Positions 11,601-22,349 of a DNA stretch of 64,000 nt are shown in pieces; positions within the stretch are counted from its first letter, which is position 1; each line of letters begins with the position of its first letter. The DNA comes from Falciphora oryzae. Its lineage: Eukaryota > Ascomycota > Sordariomycetes > Magnaporthales > Magnaporthaceae. Position numbers and translations under genes: made by a program. The stretch is from NCBI GenBank assembly GCA_000733355.1, contig JNVV01000016.1, forward strand, positions 557,978 to 621,977, written 5' to 3'. The notes under the pieces were generated by a model that did not search any database, was not told where the DNA came from, and was given only the letters and a program-made list of their open reading frames with translations.

Positions 11601-13641
11601 TATGGGCGGGCGGAATGCCGGTCAGAGGCCCTGGGGTTGCTGATGCCGCAGAACCGGGAATGATTGTAGCGGGCGCAGTGGTGTTACCCAGTGAAGTGGC
11701 GTTGAGCGGGGCCGATGTGAAGGCACTGCTAGATATGCTGCCCGTGATATTCCCCACAGACGCGGATGAACCTGTGCCAGAAGTAGTCAATGAGACGGTA
11801 GCGTTGGCCGAAGACAGCGATGCAACTGCGGTTCCACTTGGCAGAGATGTCAGAGATGGACTGGAAGCGCGGTCTGTGGTTGCCGTTAGGTTCCAGGATG
11901 AACGTCCAGTGCCCGCGATCGTGGCAGGGGTAGTCTGAGCTGAGCCGGGGCCACTGAATGATTCCTCTGCGGAAGGAGAGAGTGTCAAAGAAGCTGACGA
12001 GTTCAGAGACACAGCTGTGGATAGAGAGGGCGTGGCCAGAGTATCCGTGGACGCAGAAGCCGTCTCGTTGACAAAGGAAGCTGTGCCCGTGATCGGGATA
12101 GGCGTGCCGAAAGAGGGTGACTCTGAGAGACTCGGGAGACCGGACGCCGAAGTCGAGGCATTGGTCTCAAAGCCAGTCGACAGCGAAATCTCCTCTTCAG
12201 GGCATGTCGAGGTCAAGGAGACAGATGGAGCTTGAGTGACGGTGACAGTGGCTGGCTCCTGCTCGATGGTTGTCGGGACAGACGTCGTGGCTGTGACAGT
12301 TACCACGGAAGTAACATGGCCACCTCCTTCTGGTAGAGAGTAGTAAGTTATCACGATGTAATCTGCAGATGTGGCTGAAGGAGCCACGGTTTGGCCATCA
12401 TCTGTGTCGTCACCAACTGGCAAGCTAGTTGTGTAGGTCGAGACCCGAGGAGGACTCCCGCCTTCGCCAGGGATGGTGGTGGTGATGATTGTGGGTGTAC
12501 TCGAAGGAGTCGATGGGGAGTCGCCTGGCAGGTCTGTCCCAACGGGACCCGACGGCCCATATGGAGCGAAAGACGGCAGGGACGCTAAGGGAATGTCTGC
12601 GCTGACAGTCTCTGGGGGGAATGGAAGCTCTGTGATGAAACTATCCGATTGGAATGGAACATCTGGGATGAACGTTTCCGAGGGAAGCGGAACCTTTGGG
12701 ATCTCAGATTCCGGGGGGATCGGGAACTCGGTGATGATTATTCCCGAAGGGACCCCTGGGACAACTATGACCGATGGAATTGGAAACACAGAGATGTCGG
12801 TTCCTGAAAGGGTTGGGAGAGTCTCCCACTCCGGCGGCTCACCCGTCTCGGTGATGAACGAGAAAGTGGACTCTCCGATCGAGATTGAGAAGTCTCCTGA
12901 GGTGGGTTGCGGGATGTCTGGGATCTCGGGAGTTGGAAAGAGCGTCTTGGTCAGCTCAGTGAACGACGACTGACCGAGAGGGATAGTCAGCGTGAAAACA
13001 ACGCTCGAGTCCAGCTCCGGCAAGGAAAATGCCGCAACGGTGACTCCCTCGTCACCCTCGGCGGCAGTCGTCTCTGGGGATCGAGCCGTGGAAGTCACAT
13101 CGCCCTGAGTGCCAGTAGGCTTGGCACCATCAGGTGTCAAGGTGAAGGTGGCGACAACAACTGTAGGCAAGGTGTGGCCGCCAGACGCAGAGACGGTCTT
13201 CAGGGTTCTGGTCACCAAGCGAGGCGAGCCTGTCTTGACAACGGTGGTACCGGATGTGGGTTCCTCGGAAGACGGGGCAGCAGCAGCTGGCGGTCCATAC
13301 TCGGAAAGGGGGAGTTGAGGAACAGTGACAGTAGTTTGGCCGAGGGTGACGGTGCTGGTGACGGCGTTGATGGTTGAAAGAGTGTTTGTGGCAATCGTCA
13401 CCGTCTTGGGCGGGAGCGTCACGAACGCCGTCGAGACTCCATCACAGGTGGCGTTCCATCCACTGCAGGAACAACAGAAGTTAGCAAGGACAAAAGGCTG
13501 GACAAAGCGAGAGACTGCTACACAGAGAAAGACCAATGCAGAATCATTCCATATCGGCTGGATTGGGAGTCTAGAAGCCTACCTGATCTGAGAAGCAGCC
13601 GAGGGCAGTACCAGACGCCCGAGAAGCGTGGCGAAACGCAT
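8624..13641 (-). CDS. Giant Ser/Thr/Gly-rich repetitive cell-surface glycoprotein
   Basis: Three exons close exactly in frame: 13641-13583 (signal-like MRFATLLGRLVLPSAASQ), 13462-9406, and 9334-8624; introns are 13463-13582 and 9335-9405. The product is about 1608 aa. After a Cys-containing start (GWNATCDGVSTAF) comes a long Ser/Thr/Pro stretch with TVTV/TTSV-type runs, then from roughly residue 850 a dozen repeats of a Gly/Gln block (GGQGGQGQGG) alternating with N-glycosylation-prone linkers (NGT, NTTS). Six copies of an SSSSI pentad lie inside. The third exon (residues about 1373-1608) is a non-repetitive, Asn-glycosylation-rich domain starting FDDRPKLQTAKATSP and with FNPYHRFWFSNGFYLVPPP. 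Such architecture is typical of adhesin-like or wall-associated proteins: a stalk of O-glycosylated repeats and a folded domain. No C-terminal GPI hydrophobic tail is visible, so the mode of attachment is open. Confidence 0.85.
9655..10870 (-). repeat. Coding minisatellite (Gly/Gln blocks) in the glycoprotein gene
   Basis: On the plus strand this reads as recurring C/T-rich blocks of the ccaccttgaccaccctg type, separated by about 60-80 nt of less similar sequence. In the coding frame they give GGQGGQGQGG blocks of varying length. The block length varies from copy to copy, as expected for a stalk that expands and contracts. It is not a CRISPR array: it is in frame, the spacers are related to each other and the host is a fungus. 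Confidence 0.85.
10427..10516 (-). repeat. Six perfect copies of a 15-nt coding repeat
   Basis: The 15-mer gatgagattgacgag (plus-strand reading) is repeated at 10427, 10442, 10457, 10472, 10487 and 10502 without a mismatch, encoding SSSSI pentads in the glycoprotein. The perfect identity points to recent slippage expansion. Confidence 0.9.
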
Positions 13642-14554
13642 CCCGCTCGGCGGTCCGCACAGGATCCCAGAGTGAAATACTGTCGGCTGCGTCGTGGAGA
13701 GGGAGGCTATCCGACTAGAATCAAGCTTGAAGGAAACCAAGAACCCAAAGTTGAATTGCGACACCTAACAGACCGAGCAGTGGGCGTGACTGCTCGTGTA
13801 AAGAGCGTAGACGGTCTCAATGGCCGCGAGACGAAAGAAAAAGAAGGACAAGGCGGGAGAAGAGAAAACGAGAGTGGCTGGCGGAGGGGGAGTGGTGGTG
13901 AAGGAAGAGATGGAGATGGGGCCTGAGTGGAAGGGGCAGGATGATCGAGGAGCAGCAGCCCGGACAACTCCCGCTTCAAACACGTTGGGGACACCAAGCC
14001 AGACTCGTCTAGCGGGAAGGCGTGGTGGAATGACCACGAGAGCAGCAAGAACGGGCAGTCCAACCTCTACCTGCAATTGACTGCCGGAGACCTTCCCCAA
14101 AAAGGATCTTCAACCCGTTCCTTCCCTCAAGAAGCGCCGAGGTGCACGCGGGACGGAAGGCACTGCGCCAAAGTGGAACACGCGATGGAGATATCCATCC
14201 GACTCGTGAGAGGAGTCGCCATTTTCGGAAGGAGCCTTACAAGAACGCTGGAAGCCACCCTCGTCGGCCCCTTGAACATTGGTCGTCAAGGTCAGTTAGT
14301 GCTTCTCCTCACAGGAAGGAGGCTCACGAAGTCGACGCGGCAGTGGAGGAAGGCCAGACAACATGAATCTTGGGCTTCTCTGGCGATTGCCTCGACTTTG
14401 GAAAGCCCGGCCTGCACGTGCTTGGCATATCGAGCAACAAGGGAAAGCAAAGGAGGACTCGTCCAATGCTCAAAACACTAGCAATTTAGTGAGGGTCAAC
14501 GAATGCTTGCATTGTTCTGGTGACATGTTATTGGTGCTCGCCCCTTCCCCAGAG
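13642..14554. other. Intergenic: glycoprotein promoter and 3' flank of the RRT8-like gene
   Basis: No gene is supported. The part next to 13641 is purine-rich on the plus strand (13830-13930, GA-rich), that is CT-rich in the direction of the glycoprotein gene, as in many fungal promoters. The part next to 14555 should be the 3' UTR of the membrane-protein gene. Confidence 0.45.
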
Positions 14555-15549
14555 TTATACTGGATCATCTTCGTAGGGCACTCCAGCAGCTCGAGCCGCC
14601 GCTGCATCCTCAGGAACGACCACCCTACTTTCCGACTCCAGCTTCGCAACCCACAGCGCCGCACCCGCCGTAGACGTCAGGAGGAAAAAGAGTGACAGCA
14701 CGGGGACCAGCTCCAGAATCATGGCGGCAGTGCCAAACCAGACGTACTCCCAGGTTCTCTTCGCGTTTTCCTCTTTGCGCTGCCGCCGGTCCAGCCCTCG
14801 TAGCTGGTACCACCTGTAGTGGCACAACTTGCCTAGACGCGTGCCCGTGATGATGATGAAGGCTGGGACCCCGACGACGGGCACCAGATTCAAGGGCAGA
14901 AAGACGATGAGCTCGGCAATTTGTGTCAAGCTCCAGGGCGAGTAAACCGCAGCCGAGGTGGGCTTTCCCAGCATCTTGACCGAGTTGGGCGCATCGGGGA
15001 AGAGCAGCCGGTGCGGCGCGATCAGGTCGGTGAGTGAGAAGTTGATCAGGATTGCCTGTACATGCCAGTTAGCCAAGCTAAGGTTTCTCTACCGGTCCCA
15101 GCCGTGAAAACGTTAAGCCGCCATCGAGGAGCGGGTGGGGGAAGATCGCGGTGCCATACATCAAACACATCGACTCTGGCCTCGTCGACAAAGAAGCCCT
15201 CAAATAAGGCCTGGATAATGATCAACCCTTCGCCGAGGACCAGCACGACGGCGTTAACCCAAGCACCCCATCCATGGAAAATGGCAAGAAATGCAAACTG
15301 TGGCAGGAAGGCAAAGGCAAAGAGTACAAAATAGACGAGCAGTGAGATTATGGACAAGGGCAGAAGACGGCCCGCAAATAGCGGATAGAACTCGGGGTGG
15401 CGGAGGAAGTAGTAGATGCCAACGAGGGGATAGGAGCCCGCTCGGAGGCCCCTCAAGAGATAATTCAAAGGGCGCGAAAATGGCTTGGCGAAAGATTGGA
15501 TACGCGGGGGATGCTGACGCACCTGCGCGGCGTCGCTTTGAGGTGGCAT
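14555..15549 (-). CDS. RRT8/EI24-like multipass membrane protein
   Basis: Two exons, 15549-15160 and 15055-14555, joined across a 104-nt intron (15056-15159; acceptor ACAG) in phase 0, give 296 aa. An in-frame ATG at 15678 would add 43 residues; I chose 15549 because the added part is low in pattern and MPPQSDAAQ leads directly into the conserved body. The protein opens with RPLNYLLRGLRAGSYPLVGI and has about four to five long hydrophobic segments (RLLPLSIISLLVYFVLFAF; WVNAVVLVLGEGLIIIQAL; QIAELIVFLPLNLVPVVGVP; AAMILELVPVLSLFFLLTST). LVPVVGVPAF and the re-entrant pattern match the fungal outer-spore-wall RRT8 / lipid-droplet LDO group, related to EI24. It probably sits in ER or lipid-droplet-associated membrane; the function in this organism is not readable. 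An acidic tail closes the protein. Confidence 0.7.
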
Positions 15550-15679
15550 TATCGCTGGTGTTGCCGACGAGGAGCAAGGCGCTGAGGTGGATGGGATGCC
15601 GGGCCGCGCAACACGTTTGTCGTTGTCGGTGTTGTGGCTCTGCCGCAGGAGTCGATTGTTCGTCGCAAAGACGCACATG

Positions 15680-16128
15680 ACGACATCCCGAGGCTTCTTG
15701 CTTGACTCAGCTGAGACGACAGGGGTGCCTGATTGGCCAAGCGATGGAGCTCTACCCCACTAGCTCGCAGCAGCCCCTGGGGGGCTGACTCAGTCTTCAT
15801 TACCTCAATTCTTCAAATCTCAATCCTTATCTGCATCTTTTTGTCGGCGGCGGTGCAGGGGAGAGGTTCCAGCTTTTTTGTCTTGGACGAGACCAGGAAA
15901 TTTTGAGACAAGCAGCATCATCCGCCGCATTTTTGTTTGATAGAATCGCCTTCCTGAGCACAAGACTCATGATGGATCCGGCTATATACATTGCACCCAC
16001 ACCCTTAGGCATCTCTCCATTCCTATATACATTCTGCTCACCAGCCGTCTTTCAGGGCTAGATTAGTCACGGCTTTCCCGAGAACCCCCAGGCAACGAGC
16101 TAGATAACCTACACCGGTCCACACCCGT
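15680..16128. other. Intergenic, no gene seen
   Basis: Separates the start of the RRT8-like gene from the stop of the deacetylase gene, both on the minus strand. It should contain the former's promoter and the latter's 3' UTR. Confidence 0.45.
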
Positions 16129-16955
16129 CTAACACTGGTTCTGGCCGTTGCCACCAAAGTTGCCGGGTTGGTAGGCGCCGCCGGCGTCGCCAAGGCAGTC
16201 GGCAACAGTCACCAGCGCCAAGTTGTTCTGCTTAGCCCAGTTAATGAGCCAGGGCACGAGGACCTCGACGGTGCTCTGGTAGGTCTCGTGCATGAGCGGG
16301 ATGTGGCCGTTGCCACCGGGGCCGGCGCGGGTGAACTCGGCCTGGCTCTGCTGGGCCGACTTGCCGTTCCAGTCGCCCGCGTCAATGTCGTTGGTTATGA
16401 CCTTGTAGCCCAGCGTCCGCATGGTGTTGAGCATCTGGCCGCCCGTGGCGAGGTACGGCGGGCGCATGTAGGCGGGTTTCTTGCCAAAGATGTTGACAAA
16501 GGCCTGCTCCAGGCGCTGCATCTCCTGGGTGATGGCATTACCCTGGAGGTTGCCAAGGTTAGCGTGAGACCTGCGAAGGAGGCAAGTTAGCGAGCAGTAC
16601 TTGCAGGGGAAGAAAGACCAGACACCTACCATGTGTGGGACGAAATCTGGTGGCCTGAGTTGTAGGCATTCTTGACGGCAGATGCCTGGTTATAGATGCA
16701 GCCATAGAGCGTGCCGGTGAAGAAGAAGGTTGCCTTGGCACCGGCGGCGTTGAGGATGTCGACCAGCCTCTGGGTGTACTGGTAGGGCCCGTCGTCGAAG
16801 GCCAGAGCCAGCGTGTTGGGACGCGCGCATCGGGTGTAAACCACGCCCGGGTTAGGAGCCCTCCGGATCATCTCGATAGGGTTCGGGGCTGGGTAGGCCC
16901 AGGCAGGGGCTACCTCGGCCGCCAGGAGGACCAGCGACGCAACAGAGAAGAGCAT
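16129..16955 (-). CDS. Secreted polysaccharide (chitin) deacetylase, CE4
   Basis: Exons 16955-16630 and 16570-16129, joined across a 59-nt intron (donor GTAGGT, acceptor CGCAG), give 255 aa. A signal peptide (MLFSVASLVLLAAEVAPAWA) is followed by a compact NodB-type domain. The CE4 motifs are present in order: TLALAFDDGPYQYT (metal Asp and base), HQISSHTWSH with the two metal His residues split across the intron, MRPPY, DIDAGDW and the late LMHE. It should remove N-acetyl groups from chitin or a related polymer in the wall or medium with a divalent metal. No chitin-binding module and no GPI tail are visible, so the product is likely a soluble secreted enzyme that ends in a Gly/Asn/Gln-rich tail. 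Start choice: an in-frame ATG 72 nt upstream would bury the signal peptide. Confidence 0.9.
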
Positions 16956-18197
16956 TTTGCGCGTTGTGAAGAGGCGCCTGATCAGGAAGATACCGAAGAG
17001 GTTGATAGGTGTATGCCAAACAGACAAGTGTGGTCGCCAACCAGGGTCAGCGGCTCGAGTTGCACTTAATATTGACGTCTAAGCCGGGCAAGGAGGATGA
17101 TGGGGTAGCCCCTCCTACGACAGGTCTTGTCCGGAACCCGGGTCGAACCCCCTTTCTATATATGTACCATGATGTTTTCCAGAAACAAGAGCGTGGATCC
17201 ACCGCACATGGAAACCCGAGTCGGGCCACTCGGCTGTACGGAGACAACCGGATGGATGGGTCCCTGCTTTCAAGGCACGGGACACGAAGACATCGCGACT
17301 CTAATTATTCCGTGGACGATATAAAATGCCCCAGCCGCAGCTGAATTTAGCCGGCAGATTCACCCCTCCCGGTAGGCGGGTCGGATGGTGAGGCAGGGTG
17401 GGATGGTTAGGGGGCACCACCCTGCTTGGCCATTTTGGGCCACGGAGCTCGTGGGCAAGTGCCGCTCAACCCCGGCCACCAGTTCCCAAGAGCGGCAGCG
17501 GGGTGCATGCAGTGTGGAGAGGGAACACCGATGATACTGGAAGGGACCTGAGGAGGACAACGAGCCGCGCAATGTGAGGAATACCTGGTTATCACTGGTG
17601 GACGCCACGATGTCATGCATCATCCGCTAATCTGCGGAATACCTATACATGTAACTGAAAGCAATCCTGGTTGCGCATCACCAGTTATCATGGTCCATGA
17701 AAGGACGACTCGAGCGAGCAATCAATCGATACCAGAGTGTGGAAACACCGGGTTGCGTGACCCGAGAATGGGACCTTTTTGCGCAGGCAACGCCCGGCGA
17801 CTCCTGAATGGACTTTTGATGCGAGGAGGGCGTGCCTGCCAGGGGCATCGCGATGAAGCTTCTGGGCAGATTATGGGAGCGATCAGGTGATGAGGTGTTT
17901 GAGGTGGGATAATTTCTGGCAGCTGTCAGAATAAGAAGGACGAGCAGCCGAGCTCAGGCCGTCCCACCCATTTCGGGAGCAATGCATGGATAGAGCATGA
18001 AGCGCGAAAACCCGCCTCGATAGGGAAGCCCCCACACGCCCAAACAGCGACTCACTCCACCAAGCGATCGTCACTTGGCCGGTGGACCTGCGAACGACAT
18101 CTCCATCTGTCTGACACAAGCCGTTCGACCGAACGATCCTTTCCCTGCTTGACACGCGTACCTATAACGACAAAAGGCAACTATAACAATACCAAAA
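16956..18197. other. Divergent intergenic region, no gene seen
   Basis: About 1.2 kb between the deacetylase and the GFA-like gene. A TATATA on the minus strand near 17155-17161 is in a suitable place for the deacetylase. A TATAAAA on the plus strand near 17320 has no convincing gene behind it within 300 nt. Confidence 0.4.
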
Positions 18198-18635
18198 ATG
18201 GAGGTCCAGTGCCAGTGCGGCGCCGTCTCCTTCAAGACGCCCTCGTCGGTCCCTCAGGCCGTCTTCCACTGCCACTGCACCGAGTGCCAGGCCCAGTCGG
18301 CATCAGCCTTCGGCACTTCGGCCGTCTTCCCCACGGAGGGCATCTTCCCGCTGAGCCCGGACCTCGAGGCCAAGCTCGGGCTGTACAACCGCCCCGCCGA
18401 GCGCGCCGACAGCGGCCGCATGGTGCGCTGCTACTTCTGCAAGACCTGTGGCGTCCGCCTCATGCACCTCGGCATCGAGAAGGACGGCAACCCGAGATCC
18501 TTCGTTTCGGTTAAGGGTGGCAATATCAAGGGGCTCGACTGGAGCTCCGCCACGCACATCTACACTGACAGCGCTGTCGTGCCCATCCCGCCGGGCGTCA
18601 AGTCTTTCCCCCGCGCGCCGCCGCCCGCCTCCTGA
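18198..18635 (+). CDS. GFA/CENP-V-type zinc protein
   Basis: A single exon of 145 aa. The Cys pattern is that of the glutathione-dependent formaldehyde-activating enzyme/CENP-V fold: CQCG near residues 5-8, CHCTEC at 25-30 and CKTCG near residue 80, with the Mss4-like beta barrel between (FGTSAVFPTEG). Members bind two zinc ions; some fungal and bacterial relatives act on S-hydroxymethyl-glutathione, but most are uncharacterised and many do not have that activity. The short length and the lack of a targeting peptide suggest a cytosolic protein. The C-terminus (PIPPGVKSFPRAPPPAS) is like that of many fungal members. The enzyme activity is not assured. Confidence 0.85.
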   Translation: MEVQCQCGAVSFKTPSSVPQAVFHCHCTECQAQSASAFGTSAVFPTEGIFPLSPDLEAKLGLYNRPAERADSGRMVRCYFCKTCGVRLMHLGIEKDGNPRSFVSVKGGNIKGLDWSSATHIYTDSAVVPIPPGVKSFPRAPPPAS

Positions 18636-20180
18636 CCTGGTCTGTCTCGTTGGCTACAACAACAGGGTGTGACTTGCAGCCGGAACGAAGAACGATAGCA
18701 TTCAGATTGTCTCAGAGAGGAATCAGGGGTGAGAGTGCTGCTCGAGTATTTCCTATTTCCTATGATAATCCAAATCTGTCCAGCCCCTGAGCACGAGACA
18801 CAGAGCCATGGGGCTTGATAAGGTTTACACACGTGGAACCGCCAACAAGCTGCACCAACATGTCGGTGTCTTGTTCGCTTCGGTCCTTGTCTGACTCCCT
18901 TCACGTTCACTACTGCCTACATATCAATCTGCCTAATCATTATACGTCCACTTATCCAGGGACACGCATGGGCATTCGCCCGCGTAGACAAGGTTTGCGG
19001 CTACGGACAAACCATCTAGCTGGAATGCTGCTCTCTTGCTATCCGAGTCAGTGCCGCAAGGCTCCGGGGCCGTGCCCATTGAGTCTAGACGTCCTGACGC
19101 AGGGTCCGGACCGTCCATGACGGCGCGGCGTCTGCATATACCCCCGCCACTACGCGGGCACGCGTCTTGACGGACCGAGCGCGACAGCTTTTCGTGGATA
19201 AACTCACGCAGACTGTACAGCACGCGAGTTGGGGTGCATGACCTACGCTGCGTGGACGGCTCTTATGAACCCACATTCTCCTCGTTGTTTTCAATGGGGA
19301 TGGGGCGTTATTTTCTTAGTCTTGTCCGTGTCTTCCTGCATGCGTTTTCCTGCCTGCATTTCCTTGCCTGCATTCCCAGCCTCCTTATTTCCTCCCAGTC
19401 TCTACTGAGCTCTGCCCACATCGACTAGCTCCTCCAAGTCGGTCGACCTCGGCCAACAGTGGCCGAGTATCAAGATGCGGTAAAGCCCGTGCCGCCTGCT
19501 TGGTTGATACCCGATGGACTGCGGCCTGGAATCCGCTCCCGGTGGCCGGCGGCCGAGGTCAGACCACACCCTATCCCAAGTGCGCAGCTAGCTTGCCTAG
19601 GCGCGGCACAACTAATTACTCCCGTCTTTGCCCTTCTATCAGAGTTGAAGCTTGTCGTGGACCTCACTGCCCGCCCCTTGACCTATCTGTTACGGTGAGG
19701 GCCATATCCTAAACCCCGCAGGCTGATGCCGAGAGCTCACCTCTTCCTTCCCGGTCTTTCGCTTTCTCTCTGTCTCTGGCATGTGCCTGGAATATCCAGG
19801 AAAAGACCGAGCTGACCGGTATCCGCTCTCTTATCCCATCCCCCTGTGATACCTGGCCGGTTTCCTCGTTGCCGTTGTCAAGCCCTCCCGAACTGTTCCC
19901 CTTCCCAATTAAGGGGTTGGCACAAAAAGGCTGGCACCTCCCGCCTTGATCTTTTGCAAGGCTTGGGCTCCCTTCTTCTCAGCCATTTCTATTATATTAC
20001 CTGGTGTTGCCTAGATCTGTTCCCATCTGCCTACTTATTTTCTACGCCGTGGTTGGTAGGTCCCCTGCCAATTGCCAGCCTTCCAGCTGCCACCACCACA
20101 TTAAGTAAAATTCCGGATTTACTCGGGCTCTTGTCTTCTCTTTCCTTTTCTCACTCACCCTCACCGCATCCGCAGCGGCA
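18636..20180. other. Intergenic, CT-rich leader before the dehydrogenase
   Basis: About 1.5 kb without a supported gene. From about 19720 to 20170 the plus strand becomes CT-rich with TTTCTC/CTTCC runs, as expected for promoter and 5' UTR of the dehydrogenase. Near 19340-19380 a short imperfect repeat of tcctgcctgcat is seen. Confidence 0.4.
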
Positions 20181-21686
20181 ATGGGATCGTTGGGCGACCC
20201 GTCATCGCGCCTCGCGCTCGAGGGTGAAGTGCTGCTGGTGTGCATCCCGACGGAGCCCAAGGTCGAGTGGGTGGCGGCCATGGAGGCGAGATTCCCCGGG
20301 CTCGAGGTCCGGTGGGTTGACCGGAGCTGGTACCTCGATACCAACGTCTTTGCTAGTGGGACCCTGAGCCTGCCCGCGCGCATGTACGACGGCGTCACCA
20401 TGGTCATGTCCTTTCTGCCGCCCAATCCAGAGGACATGAAGCGCGTCCGGTTCGTGCAGCTCACTTCGGCCGGCGCCGACCGCTGGGTCACCCACGACGT
20501 GTACAGGGATCCAAACGTCATGTTTTGCACTGCCAACGGGATACACGCGTGAGTCTTGACTAGCTACATCGGGACGGGCGTGGGAAGGTAAGGAGAGCTT
20601 GGGTGGCTTTTGCTAACACGGCACACTTGAGAACGGGGTACACATTTGAAGTACGCAGATATCGGAATGGGTCATTGGCACGTGGTTGATGGCACAGCAC
20701 CACTTCCTGCGGGCAAGCATGTTCATGAAGCAGGCTCGCTGGGCCCCGGCCGAGGAATTCCACCCGACTGTGGACAGCCCCGGATTGCGCATGTGAGTAG
20801 CTAAGGCGACTAATCTTGGCCGGCTTCAACATTGACAATCCCGTCCAGGGGCATCCTCGGATACGGCGCCATCGGCCGGCAGTGCGCCCGCGTAGCCAGC
20901 GCCATGGGCATGGAGATATACGCCTACACGCGGACGGAGCGGAGCACGCCAGAGGCGCGCAGGGACGACTCGTACCACATGCCTGGCACGGGCGACCCGG
21001 ACGGCCTGATCCCGGCCCGCTGGTTCCACGGCGTCGGACGCGAGGCTGTCAACGAGTTCCTGGCCCAGGACCTCGACCTGCTCGTCGTCAGCGTCCCGCT
21101 CACAGACGCCACCCGCAACCTGCTGGGGCCCGAGCAGTTTGACATCCTGGACAGGGGACGCCTCTCGGACGCCTTACGTTCCAAGAACGGCGACGGGTCG
21201 CACACTAATGACCACATCAATGGCATCAATGGCGCCAACGGTAATGGACATCACACCAATGGCCATGTCAATGGCAATAATGGCAACGGGCAGCAGCACA
21301 TGACCAACGGCCATATCAACAGCAACAACAATACCAACGGCACCGCCGCCGCCGCCGCCGCCAAAAGCACCGCCCGACACGGCGGCGGCGGCAAAAAGAC
21401 GTTCGTCTGCAACATCGCGCGGGGCGGCATCATCGACACGGCCGCGCTGCTCGAGGCGCTGGAGCGTGGCCAGATCCGCGGCGCTGCGCTCGACGTGACG
21501 GAGCCCGAGCCGCTGCCGCTCGAGCACCCGCTCTGGCGCGCCCCCAACGTCTTCATCACTCCCCACGTCAGCTGGATCACCCCCTGCTACTGGGACCGCC
21601 TGCTCAGGATTCTCGAGGAGAACCTGGACCGCCTGGGCGACGGCCGCCCGTTGCTCAACCTGATGAACCGGAAGGAGCAGTATTAG
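20181..21686 (+). CDS. D-isomer-specific 2-hydroxyacid dehydrogenase with Asn/Gly/His insertion
   Basis: Three exons, 20181-20548, 20652-20792 and 20849-21686, close in frame to 448 aa. The acceptor TTGAAG before 20652 is chosen because it gives the family motif GIHATQISEWVIGTW; the AG three codons later would break it. The NAD-binding Rossmann motif GILGYGAIGRQCAR is present, as are NIARGGIIDTAAL with the substrate-binding Arg, the TEPEPLPLEHPLW segment with the catalytic Glu, and FITPHVSW with the catalytic His. The enzyme should reduce a 2-oxo acid or oxidise a D-2-hydroxy acid with NAD(P)H; the substrate is not readable. Unusual: between ILDRGRLSD and KKTFVCNIARGG about 70 residues of (N)GHxNGN-type repeats and an Ala run are inserted, where relatives have only a few residues. 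Confidence 0.88.
21186..21395 (+). repeat. Low-complexity AAY-GGY insertion in the dehydrogenase exon
   Basis: Repeated aatggcca/aacggcca-like units encode NGHxNGH, HTNGHVNGN and similar, followed by a GCC run coding for Ala (about 21346-21361). It is in frame and has no stop, so it is retained as protein-coding sequence. Confidence 0.85.
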
Positions 21687-22349
21687 AGGAGCAGACTTTC
21701 CTTTTTCTTGAATCTTTGTTTGTTGATTGCTTCTCGCCTGTTGTATTTCTCAAGTGTTTCTATCAGCCAATAAACAACGAGATTGAGAGGGGAGTTGTTA
21801 CTGGGCGGTAATCGAGAAGAAGGGACGGCATTGAACTGCATTGCGGGAGCAGACAGGGTGAATTGGTTGGTCACAGCCACGGTTCTAGCCAGTGGGAGCT
21901 TTGATATTTGGACAAGGTCTACCACGTCCCCAACATCACAGGCAGTGTTTCTCAGCATAATGGAATAACATTACTAGTTGAGGTGAATGGCTGGTCTATG
22001 CCCTAAGATTATCAAAAAGAATACCCGTGATGCTGTCCAGTCGTGCCCTGGTTTCGGCGGCTGCTTTCTGCTTGCCTCGCCAACAATCTGGTTGGCCCGA
22101 CCTTGCTTGACCTGGCTCGACGAAGAGCCGTGTCGAGATCGCTGAATCTTGCCCTGAACGCCCCTTGTCTCCCTCCCTCCCTGTTCTCTATATATGTGCA
22201 CAGCCGCCCAAGTATGTCGTCTATCAACGTCATTAGAAACAAAATCGCCACGATATTGCTGAATTTCTCATCTGGCGGTGACACGTCTCCGCCCTGTTAG
22301 TCCAAGCCAGGGGTAAATAATCAACACATGCACTCCAATTGTCACTTCT
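21687..22349. other. Convergent intergenic region
   Basis: Lies between the stops of the dehydrogenase (+) and ATG26 (-); it should hold both 3' UTRs. No gene is seen. Confidence 0.5.

Noticed and set aside
17130..17160. Possible T-arm-like sequence (GGGTTCGACCC type) on the minus strand
   Set aside because: The stem does not pair over five bases and no A box, anticodon arm or acceptor strand is present.
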